Positions 10,186 through 20,356 of a DNA stretch of 64,000 nucleotides are shown here, piece by piece. The DNA lies in contig CM042013.1 in assembly GCA_023525715.1 (NCBI GenBank), forward strand, positions 80,372,494 through 80,436,493, written 5' to 3'. The notes under the pieces are model-generated. The model searched no databases. It was not told the DNA's origin and was given only the letters and a program-made list of their open reading frames with translations. The translations under genes were made by a program, and so were the position numbers. The DNA comes from Cichorium intybus (taxonomy: Eukaryota; Streptophyta; Magnoliopsida; Asterales; Asteraceae). Position 1 is the stretch's first letter; each line of letters starts with the position of its first letter.

Positions 10186-11303
10186 TGACATCGCAGCGGT
10201 GTCATGCGGTCAAAAATAAGAAATACCTAACACACTCACTTAGCACAGTGGAAGTCAGGGTCGATCCGTAGGAGTTACGTGGTCAAGTCAGGTGACAGAT
10301 TACCAACTATAGTGTCAAACTATAGTTAGAGGACTTAGTTCCTAAGCTTTTGACTACTAATCTCAGAAAACATGAACTGAAACAATTCCAACCAAACATA
10401 AACTTAAACTAAACTCCAAACAAACCTAGTCACTTACTGAAATCAGAAGTACATCTCTAATTCAGAAGCAAACAAAGGCAAACAACCAAACATAAACCAA
10501 GGCATAAACTAAACCAATAACTAAGGTCCAACTGAACAGTCACTGGCTAAAGTTCAACCCACAAGGCTAACCCTAGTTGGCTACTGAAATCAGCAAAGGA
10601 ATTCAGTCCAAACAAGGTCATACAAACATCCAAACACCAAACAACAAGCACAATCCAATATCAAGCATAAAAATACCGAAAAACCACAATTACTTGTAAC
10701 CGAATGATTATCATAAACCAAACTCAGATCCATGAGTACAAACAGTAACCAAACGATTCAAAAACATAAACTAAAGCCTAATATCAGTGGTTGTCAATCC
10801 CAAAGATACTAGCTACTGAATTCTAACTATCTAGCTAAATGAAAATAAATTCTAAAACATAGAAATACCAAATATGAAGTTGCAGAAGCTTAATCTCGGA
10901 GTCAAAAGCCTTGGGGTCGATTTTTCACCAGGGTTTTGCTCGGGTTTTCGGCTGAAAAAGCCTCTATTTATAGTTGCAAAATTCCCGCAGCCGCGCTGCG
11001 CATTTATGGTTTCCTCGGCGCGCGTACTAATCTTCTCCCATTTTATCGGCATTTGAATTTGTTCCACCGCCTTAGATCCGCGTCGCGCCTTCTTGATTTC
11101 CGCGGCGCGCGTACGTATTTTTTTGATTTTGCCTTCTTCTTCAGACTTCCTCCAATTTTCACGCTTTTGGTCCCTGTTTTCATTATTTTCTTCCAAACAA
11201 GTACTGGCACGAAAAGTGAGAATACCACGATATATATGATATAATTTCACTAAGAATAGGCCTCAACAACGACTAAAATATGTAATATTACTAAGCGTTG
11301 TCA
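10186..11303 (-). repeat. LTR of family B (left)
   Basis: Begins tgacatcgcagcgg and ends ...aagcgttgtca on the plus strand. It contains a TATA box (10965-10972, minus), CG-rich words (11000-11110), and a block of short A-rich stretches at 10380-10800. On its left the gag frame of B0 is joined directly. On its right is the PPT of B1. It therefore serves as the 3' LTR of B1 and sits where the 5' LTR of B0 should be. Confidence 0.9.
10965..10972 (-). promoter_or_regulatory. TATA box in family B LTR
   Basis: The minus strand reads gcaactataaatagaggc. The same core is kept in the other family B LTRs (16710-16717, 18056-18063, 39871-39878) and in the F LTR (62858-62865). It lies just downstream, in sense, of the CG-rich repeats. 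It is a likely RNA polymerase II core promoter, inferred from position and conservation. Confidence 0.72.
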
Positions 11304-11320
11304 AACACTCCACACTTGTG
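11304..11320 (-). other. Polypurine tract of family B (B1)
   Basis: The minus strand reads acaagtgtggagtgtt directly before the LTR. It is purine-rich and in the right place for plus-strand priming. The same sequence follows the LTR at 17049 and a relative follows the F LTR at 63314. Confidence 0.62.
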
Positions 11321-12335
11321 CCTTGCTTGTCCCCAAGCAAGAGAGTTTTTAATAAATTCTAACTAAGACTCAAATAATTTTTGACTGCGTTCAGTTTCAA
11401 AGCTTATTGCCCTATGAGTTAGAGTGAAATAGTTCATGAAAACATAATCGGAATGTTTTTTGGTATTTATGGTATTTATGGCTTTCTAGAGAACCCTTGA
11501 TTACAAATTTTCTGTCCACAATGAAGTGTACTTACTCATTCAGATTCTAAAGGCCATTAAAGAATTGTCCATGACTTTCGATGCTGTCCGTGTAACGAGC
11601 TTTCGAAAATACCATCCCAAACCAGACGATCTTAGGTGGTAAGGTGCATAAATGCCTCTTCGTGGCCACCCTTTTCGGACCTACCGGTTCGAACAACAAA
11701 GGCCACAGATCGACATTTCCTTCCTAAATTCCAATCCGAAAACACTCTAATCGTCTAACTCCTAAAACTCAACTTGTTTAACTAAACTAATAGCATGGTA
11801 ACAACTACATAGTATCTCTTGAAAGATACTAGTGCTATAAACAATCACAAGCCATTCGTTTCAAACTTACAATCTATTAAAAAATTTTGAAAAAGTTGCT
11901 AAAAATTTGAAAATTGGTCTTTTCCCGCAAAAATTTCAAAAAACTACTCTTTCGACCGTCCACACCCCACACTTAAACTCGTACAACGTCCCCGTTGTAC
12001 AAAATTATTTAGAACAAGGGAGAAAGAGTTACCCCTTTGGACGATAGATTGGTTGGTTGCTACTCGGTATCACAGGTACAAATTCGAACAAAAAGGTCCT
12101 TGATTTCGCATTCTGGAATTGTAGCGCAATAGTGAACACGCCGGTGGTCAAGACAAGTGGAGGGGGCACGGTGACCCCACACTTGTCTGAGACAACTCCT
12201 TCCCATTTGGTATAACATGCATGACTCAACAAAACATTAAATACAAACATAACAAATAGAATATAAACAAGCAAAAGATAAAAGTGTGTCATAGATACAG
12301 TACATATATCCCAAAAGATGAAAAAGAAAAATACA
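11321..12335 (-). other. 3' untranslated internal region of B1
   Basis: About 1 kb between the ORF1-like gene and the PPT. I see no coding sequence. It is repeated at 17049-17871 and has a diverged relative at 63314-64000 (shared words around actttcgatg, cgagctttcga and tcccaaaccag). It is therefore a conserved non-coding 3' region of this lineage. Confidence 0.72.
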
Positions 12336-13529
12336 TCAAGCGCCACCTGGTGGCCTGGATGGTCCAGCCTCATGGTCATGGGCTCTGGCTGGGAATGGTC
12401 GGGTGTGCTGGCCCTGTGCCGATGCGATCTGTAAAAGCACCTCCCCGATCCACTCTAACTGGTCCTCCATCTTGGCGACCCTGGTCTCCAGTCGGTGGAT
12501 GGCTGATGGATCCTCCTGCTGCTGTGGCTGTGGAGCTGGCTCTACCGGTGCGGGCTGCCTCCTGCGTCTCCTACCAGGCTGGGCGTATGCTGGCTGCGGG
12601 TCCTGGGGTGCCTCGGTCGCCACCCTCAGAAACTGTCCCGGGCGCTGCTGCTCAATCAGCCCCATATTCTCCAATGCTCGCGTCGAAGTGCGAGATGGAG
12701 GTAAAGCGGTCAAAGAAGCGACAGTGCGGGCGGTGAGGATCCAGTAGGAACGAGCCAAGCAGGTGATGAAGTACCCACGGGCCAGGGCACTGCTAGCGGA
12801 TGCACCTGTCGTACGGGTGGACAGGGCGACGGCTAGGGCGAATGGGAGGTGAAGGAACCTGGAGGGGTCGAGAAGGACCTAGAGAAATGTCATGTCCTCA
12901 CCAGACACCTTCTCGCCCCCCTCCCGCTGCATGATGGTGGTGGAGACGATGCGGTGCATGAGACGGTGGAGTGGATCACGGAGATGGCTCTCCCTGGAGG
13001 TCCCCGCCTCATAGAAAATGTTGGACAATGGTGCCCAAACCTCCGTATTGGCAGCCCTCTCAGGCTGCCCCTAAATACATGCCTCCGTGAACTGTGTGAA
13101 GTGGCGGTGCTGTAGGTCTGCCTCCGTATATATACCGGTACGCCTCCCGAACTCCCAGAGGTTGCACTCCCTGTGCACACCCCCCAGTTTGAACCGTATC
13201 AGTCTGGAACGCGGGTCTGTCGACCTCGGTGCGTACTGGACAGTGGAAAGGAACTCCAGAAGGAGCTCAGTGTAGACAATGTCCTCCTCGGTGGCCATGA
13301 GGCTATCCCAGCCCCGACAAGTAAATGAAGCATCCCCCTCAACCCAAGTACGGTGCGAAAATGGCTCTATCTCTCCCCAGAGCCCCGCGTCTCGTAGAAT
13401 GTCTCGATCGATGACTGTCGCCTCGAGAACCCGGCGACTGATGAGGGCGTCTCTCCGTGATCGGTACTCCACAGAGCTGGCTGGTCCCTCTAGAGACTGA
13501 AGAAACTCGTGGTCTAATCTGAAAGACAT
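12336..13529 (-). pseudogene. Athila ORF1-like protein in the env position (B1)
   Basis: The frame from the Met at 13529 to the stop at 12336 is continuous except for two in-frame TAG codons near 13071 and 12890. It resembles the plant Athila ORF1/putative plant transposon protein family: RLIRFKLGGVHRECNLWEFGRRTGIY, then LHRLMHRIVSTT, then ARGYFITCLARSYWIL. The C-terminus is Pro/Gln-rich with a predicted coiled helix (HRLETRVAKMEDQLEWIGEVL). Its role is unknown. It sits between protease and PPT, where Athila elements carry an env-like gene. The first Met at 13688 is less likely: the Met at 13529 follows a pyrimidine tract ending in CAG, like a splice acceptor. I see no transmembrane segment. 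Confidence 0.72.
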
Positions 13530-14276
13530 CTGTACAAAAGAAAAAAATTGCAATTTTAGTCCTTTTTCTTCCCCACCACGCCGCGACGCGGCCCAAGAGC
13601 AAGGGCGCGGCGCGGCGAGCGGCTGTTTCCAAAATCCAAACCCAAATCGATTTTTAACCTGTTTAAACTCAATCCAAATGCACCACAAGGTAGCCTAAGT
13701 GCCGACTAACTCATCTAGGGTCTCTATTTCGCAAAACAAACACCCTATAAGTCAGCATTGGCGATTTCTAAGTTTTGAAGTTTTTGGAGAAATCAACCAA
13801 ATTAACCACCTAATCGCTAGTTTTAACAAGTAAAAGCTAGTTAGAATGACGTACCGTAGTAGTAGGAATGAAATGAGCAAGAAAAAACACGAGAAATTTT
13901 GGTTGATCAGAGCTCCGAGTCGTGGTGTGTGTGAATAGTGACGCGGCTTACCTTAATATCGAAGAAAACCGACCGATCGATTCCCGCGTCGCGCAAATAC
14001 ACAAACCGCGGCACGCGTGTCACCAAATCAACCCCTGCGCATCGGGTTGGTTTACGATCCCGCGTCGCGCATATGAACAAACCGCGGCGCGGTCATTAAA
14101 ATTTACAAATTCTTCACACAACCCCACACTTTACTTAGACCACTAGTACCTGCCATTAATGATGATATTTTTCCTAATTACTTCTAAGAAATACAAAACC
14201 TATTCTATGACACGATGGGTTGCCTCCCAACAAGCGCTAAGTTTAACGTCTTCATCCAGACGTAGTACTCCTACTC
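13530..14276 (-). other. Non-coding stretch between ORF1-like gene and protease
   Basis: About 750 bp, in the place where RT, RNase H and integrase would lie in a complete Athila element. I find no trace of their motifs on either strand. The segment at 13960-14100 contains CG-rich words (cgcgtcgcgc, cgcggcgcgg) like those in the LTR. Confidence 0.65.
14216..14230 (-). other. Conserved palindromic word of Athila/Tat elements
   Basis: The minus strand reads ttgggaggcaaccca, 47 bases after the protease stop. From memory, this word with its neighbouring tagcgcttg recurs in untranslated parts of plant Athila and Tat/Ogre elements. Its two halves can pair to form a short hairpin. Its function is unknown to me. 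Confidence 0.55.
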
Positions 14277-15338
14277 TTATTCTTCCTCTCCTTCAACTCC
14301 GAATGACATTTGCTTGAACTCTGGTATGGCCATCATTGACATTAAGGATGTGAGTTGAGTCATCCTATCACTCACTCCACTAATCCATTGTTGCTGCGAT
14401 TCCAGAAGCTTGAAGACTTTTGCTTCCCTTTCTCTTGATTCTTTCTCATACTGCTGGTGTCTTGCCTTTAGCATCTCCATCATATCCAGCAACTGCTCCT
14501 TATCAATAGTGGCCAACGGGTGATCCTTTGTTTCCTTTAAAATTTCCTCCTGACCTCCTTCTCCCGTTCGCGTCCATATTTTTCCTTTGTTCCTAATCCC
14601 AGGCTCCATTAGCATATTTTTGTCTGCTTGCTTGTCATCGATCCCTGGAGGTAAACATACAGGGTTTCCGAACATATTCAGCCTTCTTTTTCGTGTCCCA
14701 AAGGAGATGTCCACATCCCCCGTCTTGGAGTCAATCACAGCGCCAGCCGTAGCTAAGAATGGGCGTCCTAAAATGAGCGCAGGCGCGTCCTCCAAACTTT
14801 CATACTCCATGACTAGGAAATCTACAGGATAAAAGAAGTCTCCAACCTTAACTATGACATTGGTCAATTTTCCCCGGGATACCTTTGTTGACTGGTCAGC
14901 CAGCTGCAGTACGATCTTTGCTGGCTCTAATTCCTCATTCTTGTACTTATCATACAAGTACCCCGGTAGCACATTTACACTTGCTCCCAAGTCCAGCAAA
15001 GTGTTCCGAATGACCACATCTCCTACAGTAGTAGTGATCAATGGTGACCCAGGATCCTTCTTTTTTTTGGGCAGTGTTCCCAACAGTGCCTCACTTGCCT
15101 TAATTGTCAATCTAACAGTGTCTGGTGTGGGAATCTTACTTTTTTCATTTCTATCGCACATTTCCTGAAGGATTCTTGTATCCTTAGGAGCGTCTTTAAG
15201 TTCATCCCACAGAGGTTGGTTCATCAATAGCCCTATTGATTTAGGCGCTACCTGTTTTTTCTTCCCTTTCTTATCTTTCTTTCTTTGCTTAATTCCTGCT
15301 ATCACTGACGGCTTTTCTTCCTGGACCTCCTTGTCCAC
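14277..15338 (-). pseudogene. Athila/Tat-type aspartic protease (B1), long open frame
   Basis: This 353-residue frame is the longest open stretch in family B. It has a Glu/Lys-rich start, KDKKGKKKQ, TPDTVRLTIKASEALLG, the active site LLDLGASVNVLPGYLYDKY, and YPVDFLVMEYESLEDAPALILGRPFLATAG. A helical C-terminus (TIDKEQLLDMMEMLKARHQQYEKE region) ends in GVEGEEE and a proper stop. That the stop comes right after protease and not after integrase supports a family built without RT/RH/IN. A single stop at about 15345 separates it from the linker upstream, which is otherwise in frame. Confidence 0.87.
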
Positions 15339-15537
15339 GTTTGGTTAAGTTCCCTCCTCAACATGAATTTCCTTTTCTTCCATTCCTTCCTTACCTTCCT
15401 CTTTACTCTCCACTTTCTCCTGGAGTTCTTCTTTCTTCTCAAGTTCTGCCTTGCTTCCTGAATCTAATAAGTCCTCTAAGGTGACCTTTCTCCATTCAGC
15501 CTCGACAGTATTAACGTGTTCCTTTCCGGCTCACTGA

Positions 15538-15795
15538 TTATGGTATGGGTACTGGGGCTGAAACTGCACCACCAGAAGCACTCGTGCTCCCGAAATGAAA
15601 CTCCGAAACCGGGGGAATAAAAGACATCCCCGTTGCCTCACCCGAGGGTTCCTGGGCAACATGCTCTGGACTACTGGTGATATTGCTAAAACTCATGATA
15701 TTGGAACGCCTACGTGCACGGATTTTGCGTGCAGTTCGCTCAATCTCAAGATCAAAACGCAAAGGGGATACTTGCTCACCCCTGTGGGTACGCAT
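15538..15795 (-). pseudogene. Gag N-terminal fragment (B1)
   Basis: An 85-residue piece starting MRTHRGEQVSPLRFDLEIE, containing ARKIRARRRSN and FIPPVSEFHFG. It corresponds to the start of the 18395-19012 frame. It joins at about 15537 to the linker that precedes protease, so the gag core present in B0 is deleted here. The start is the first Met after the PBS and leader, about 110 bases downstream of the PBS. Confidence 0.72.
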
Positions 15796-15905
15796 GCACT
15801 AATGCAACACGCCCACAAAATCAAAAAGCAAAATACTAACCAACTGAAACTCACAAAAATTTAGAAACTAAAGTTCCTACTAATCACCTAATCTTAAGCT
15901 CACAA

Positions 15906-15924
15906 CTCCCTGGCAACGGCGCCA
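15906..15924 (-). other. Primer binding site (tRNA-Asp type) of B1
   Basis: The minus strand reads tggcgccgttgccagggag, one base different from the form at 19129-19147. It is the tRNA-Asp-type primer site typical of Athila and Tat elements. The LTR begins five bases away. Confidence 0.85.
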
Positions 15925-15929
15925 AAATT

Positions 15930-17048
15930 TGACATCACAGCGGTCGTCATGCGGTCAAAAATAAGAAATACCTAACACACTCACTTAGCACAGTGGAAGT
16001 CAGGGTCTATCCGCAGGAGTTACGTGGTCAAGTCAGGTGACAGATTACCAACTATAGTGTCACGCTATAGTCAGAGGACTTAGTTCCTAAGCTTTTGACT
16101 ACTAATCTCAGAAAACATGAACTGAAACAATTCCAACCAAACATAAACTTAAACTAAACTCCAAACAAACCTAGTCACTTACTGAAATCAGAAGTACATC
16201 TGTAATTCAGAAGCAAACAAAGGCAAACAATCAAACATAAACCAAGGCATAAACTAAACCAATAACTAAGGTCTAACTGAACAGTCGCTGGCTAAAGTTC
16301 AACCCACAAGGCTAACCCTAGTTGGATACTGAAATCAGCAAAGGAATTCGGTCCAAACAAGGTCATACAAACATCCAAACACCAAACAACAAGCACAATC
16401 CAATATCAAGCATAAAAATACCGAAAAACCACAATTACTTGTAACCGAATGATTATCATAAACTAAACTCAGATCCACGAGTACAAACAGTAACCAAATA
16501 ATTCAAAAACATAAACTAAAGCCTAATATCAGTGGTTGGCACTCCCAAAGATACTAGCTACTGAATTTTAACTATCTAGCTAAATGAAAATAAATTATAA
16601 AACCTAGAAATACCAAATATGAAGTTGCAGAAGCTTAATCTCGGAGTCAAGAGCCTTAGGGTCAATTTTTCACCAGGGTTTTGTTCGAGTTTTCGGCTGA
16701 AAAAGCCTCTATTTATAGTTGCAAAATTCTCACAGTCGCGCCGCGCATTTATTGTTTCCGCGGCGCGCGTACTAATCTTCTCCCGTTTTATCGGCATTTG
16801 AATTTGTTCCACCGCCTTAGATCCGCGTCGCGCCTTCTTGATTTCCGCGGCGCGCGTACGTATTTTTCTGATTTTGCCTTCTTCTTCAAACTTCCTCTAA
16901 TTTGCACACTTTTGGTCCCTGTTTTCATTATTTTCTTCCAAACAAGTACTGGCACGAAAAGTGAGAATACCACGATATATATGATATAATTTCACTAAGA
17001 ATAGGGCTCAACAACGACTAAAATATGTAATATTACTAGGCGTTGTCA
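15930..17048 (-). repeat. LTR of family B (middle)
   Basis: Begins tgacatcacagcgg and ends ...aggcgttgtca. It is collinear with 10186-11303. The TATA box is at 16710-16717 (minus) with CG-rich words at 16735-16860. It has a PBS on its left and PPT-type sequence on its right. It is both the 5' LTR of B1 and the 3' LTR of the next unit, as expected after unequal LTR recombination. Confidence 0.9.
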
Positions 17049-17871
17049 AACACTCCACACTTGTGCCTTTCTTGTCCCCAAGCAAGAGAGTTTTTAATAA
17101 ATTCTAACTAAGACTCAAATAATTTTTGACTGTGTTCAGTTTCAAAGCTTATTGCCCTATGAGTTAGAGTGAAATAGTTCATGAAAACATAATCGGAATG
17201 TTTTTTGGAATTCATGGCTTTCTAGAGAACCCTTGATTACAAATTTTTTGTCCACAATGAAGTGTACTTACTCATTCATATTCTAAAGGCCATTAAAGAA
17301 TTGTCCATGACTTTCGATGCTGTCCGTGTAACGAGCTTTCGAAAATACCATCCCAAACCAGACGATCTTAGGTGGTAAGGTGCATAAATGCCTCTTCGTG
17401 GCCACCCTTTTCGGACCTACCGGCTCGAACAACAAAGGCCACAAATTGACATTTCCTTCCTAAATTCCAATCCTAAAACACTCTAATCGTCTAACTCCTA
17501 AAACTCAACTTGTTTGACTAAACTAATAGCATGGTAACAACTACATAGTATCTCTTGAAAGATACTAGTGCTATAAACAATCACAAGCCATTCGTTTCAA
17601 GCTTACAATCTATTAAAAAATTTTGAAAAAAGTTGTTAAAAATTTGAAAATTGGTTTTTCCCGCAAAAATTTCAAAAAACTACTCTTTCGACCGTCCACA
17701 CCCCACACTTAAACCCGTACAACGTCCCCGTTGTACAAAATTATTTAGAACAAGGGAGAAAGAGTTACCCCTTTGGACGGTAGATTGCTTGGTTGCTACT
17801 CGGTATCATAGGTACAAATTCGAACAAAAAGGTCCTTGATTTCGCATTCTGGAGTTGTAGCGCAACAGTGA
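17049..17871 (-). mobile_element. Family B 3' internal region (partial second unit)
   Basis: Matches 11304-12130 base for base over long runs, including the PPT next to the LTR. It stops at ...gcaacagtgaaca, before the ORF1-like gene would begin. No coding sequence is present. Confidence 0.87.
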
Positions 17872-18394
17872 ACATACAGGGTTTCCGAGTACAAACATAC
17901 TAGCTACTGAATTTTAACTATCTAGCTAAATGAAAATAAATTATAAAACCTAGAAATACCAAATATGAAGTTGCAGAAGCTTAATCTCGGAGTCAAGAGC
18001 CTTATGGTCAATTTTTCACCAGGGTTTTGTTCGAGTTTTCGGCTGAAAAAGCCTCTATTTATAGTTGCAAAATTCCCACAGTCGCGCCGCGCATTTATTG
18101 TTTCCGCGGCGCGCGTACTAATCTTCTCCCGTTTTATCGGCATTTGAATTTGTTCCACCGCCTTAGATCCGCGTCGCGCCTTCTTGATTTCCACGGCGTG
18201 CGTACGTATTTTTTTGATTTTGCCTGCTTCTTCAATCTTCCTCCAATTTGCACGCTTTTGGTCCCTGTTTTCATTATTTTCTTCCAAACAAGTACTGGCA
18301 CGAAAAGTGAGAATACCACGATATATATGATATAATTTCACTAAGAATAGGGCTCAACAACGACTAAAATATGTAATATTACTAGGCGTTGTCA
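17872..18394 (-). repeat. Filler plus LTR fragment of family B
   Basis: Positions 17872-17886 (acatacagggtttccg) copy a piece of the protease region near 14660. Then gagtacaaaca, as at 16477, is joined by an internal deletion to the LTR block starting tactagctactg, which continues to the terminal ...ggcgttgtca at 18394. The TATA box is kept (18056-18063). The fragment thus has the LTR's sense start but lacks most of the rest. It joins gag-type sequence at 18395. Confidence 0.8.
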
Positions 18395-19012
18395 TTGTAC
18401 TCTTTGTTGAGGTCCCTGACCATGATTCCATTGTTGCTGCGGCTGTGGAGGAATCCAGCCTTCATCCTCCTTGTCGTATCCGTGCTCGACCTCCCGGTAC
18501 TGATATTGCTGTGGTGGAGGTTGTTGTAGTTGCACATATTGGGTAGGTTGTGGTAAGGTTTGGAAAGAGAATTGTGGTTTAAAGATGGTTGGTTGGTATG
18601 GTGGTTGTAATGGTTGTGATTGTTACGGTTGTGAAATGGTGGTTTGCTGTCTAGGCGGTGGGTTGCCATCTCGGGTCGGTGCTCCCCAAGCCGTAGCAGC
18701 TGAAAAAGGGTTGGTGGTTTATTGTTGAAATGGTGGAACTGAAGGCGGAGTGCATGTTGGCATTGATACGGGGGTTGAAACCGCACCACCATTAGCACTC
18801 GTGCCACCAAAATGAAATTCTGATACTGGGGGAATAAATGGAACTCCCCCTCCTATTACCTTGCCCACAGGCTCATTGGTAACATCCTCTATACTAACAC
18901 TACTAGGACTCATCTTATCTAAGCGCCTACGTGCACGGTTCTTGCATGCGGTTAGTTCGATATCCGAGTCAAAAAGCAAGGGTGAAAACTCCCCACCCCG
19001 ACGGGTACCCAT
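18395..19012 (-). pseudogene. Gag N-terminal region (unit B2)
   Basis: Reading starts at the Met at 19012 (MGTRRGGEFSPLLFDSDIE) and runs through the conserved FIPPVSEFHFGGTSA into a Pro/Gln-rich tail (SVPPFQQ, then PPPQQYQYR). A stop lies near 18720. It is longer than the 15538-15795 copy and ends at the LTR fragment junction, so the gag core is missing. The Gln-rich tail seems to lead into the start of the B0 gag frame at 10185. Confidence 0.7.
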
Positions 19013-19128
19013 GCACTACTGCAACACGCCCGTCAAAACCAAAACAAAAAGACTAACCAAATTCAAATCTCAAACTAAAAATCAGAAACTAAACTCCCTA
19101 CAGATCACACCTACTCTTAAGCTCACAA

Positions 19129-19147
19129 CTCCCCGGCAACGGCGCCA
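19129..19147 (-). other. Primer binding site (tRNA-Asp) of unit B2
   Basis: The minus strand reads tggcgccgttgccggggag, the full tRNA-Asp complement as commonly described for Athila/Tat elements. The LTR starts six bases away at 19153. Confidence 0.88.
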
Positions 19148-19152
19148 AAATT

Positions 19153-20356
19153 TGACATCGCAGCGTTCGTCATGCGGTCAAAAATAATAAACCTCACTCT
19201 CACTTAGTATAGTGGTAGTCAGGGTCGATCCACAGGAGTTTCGTGGTCAAGATAGGTGATGGATTACCTGTTGCAGTGTCACGCTACAACCAGAGGGATC
19301 AATATCTACTTTCCCGAAAACGGCCAAAAACCAAAATCCAAACAAAAACCAATTCCAAGCATGTACTAAAGTGAACTTAAACTGAAAACTAATCTAGCTT
19401 GCTTACTGAAATCAGAAGTATAATTCAGAAACAGAAAACGGCCAAAAACCAAAATCCAAACAAAAACCAATTCCAAGCATGTACTAAAGTGAACTTAAAC
19501 TGAAAACTAATCTAGCTTGCTTACTGAAATCAGGAGTTTCGTGGTCAAGATAGGTGATGGATTACCTGTTGCAGTGTCACGCTACAACCAGAGGGATCAA
19601 TATCTACTTTCCCGAAAACGGCCAAAAACCAAAATCCAAACAAAAACCAATTCCAAGCATGTACTAAAGTGAACTTAAACTGAAAACTAATCTCAAAAGC
19701 ATAAAGCATCCAAACATCAAAAAATACCAAAAACATCAATAAACATGTAACCGAATGATTAATTGCATAAACGATACAAAGTATCTAAAATAGTAAACAA
19801 TAAAAATCAGAAGTTTTAACCTAAAGCTAATGGTTGTCACACCCAAAAACACCAAGCTAAACTACTAAAACAACTAAGCTAATATGAAAACTAAGTGAAG
19901 AAACATAAATACCACGAATGGCGACTGAAAACCGAAACTTGGAGTCAAAGAAGCTTCAGATCCACCTTATGGGTCGTTCCTTGCCTTCAGATTTCGACCT
20001 AATAACCTCTATTTATCGTTGTGGAAATTATGTAACCGCATCGCGCAGCTCTGATACCTGCGGCGCGCGTGTAGGGTTATCCCGGTTTTTTCGTCATTTG
20101 AATTCTTCCCACCGCCTTATCGTTGACTCAGCGCGGCGTGCCCTTATACATCCCCGCGGCACGCGTGTTCAGGCGACTGTTTTTGCCTTTATGTCCAAAC
20201 TTCTTCCATTTTGTACGCATTTAACCCCTAATTGTAATTTTTTTTCCAAAGAAGCAGTGACACAAAAAGTGAGAATACCACAACATATATGATATAAAAT
20301 CACCAAGAACAAGGCTCAACAACGACTAAAATACTTGATATTACTACTCATTGTCA
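19153..20356 (-). repeat. LTR of family B (right), with internal triplication
   Basis: Begins tgacatcgcagcg and ends ...ctcattgtca. It is more diverged than the other two LTRs and enlarged by repeated blocks. An approximately 80-100 base block starting gaaaacggcc occurs at about 19315, 19434 and 19614. A second block starting gagtttcgtgg occurs at about 19236 and 19532. A tatttat TATA word is at 20010-20016 (minus), next to CG-rich words at 20035-20170. Confidence 0.85.

Larger units (their letters stand above)
10186..17048 (-). mobile_element. Athila-like family B element B1, LTR to LTR, non-autonomous
   Basis: Two LTRs of almost equal length (10186-11303 and 15930-17048) bound a 4.6 kb internal region. 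The sense order is PBS for tRNA-Asp, gag N-terminus, protease, non-coding stretch with a conserved palindromic word, Athila ORF1-like gene, PPT. RT, RNase H and integrase are absent and there is no room for them. Family B internal sequence continues beyond both LTRs, so this is one unit of a tandem array, and no 5-bp duplication flanks it. The LTRs are very similar by eye, suggesting fairly recent origin or conversion. Confidence 0.85.

Noticed and set aside
10874..11250. Frames on both strands in the family B LTR, repeated at 16576-16989, 17922-18341 and 39575-39964
   Set aside because: They recur because the LTR recurs. They span the TATA box and CG words and show no protein family.
12284..12747. 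Plus-strand frames of 114-150 residues
   Set aside because: They are antisense shadows of the GC-rich 3' part of the ORF1-like gene, which has family similarity on the minus strand.
19310..19700. Repeated blocks considered as a CRISPR-like or satellite array
   Set aside because: Only three copies, no regular spacers, and they lie within an LTR of a plant retroelement. Nested duplication explains them.
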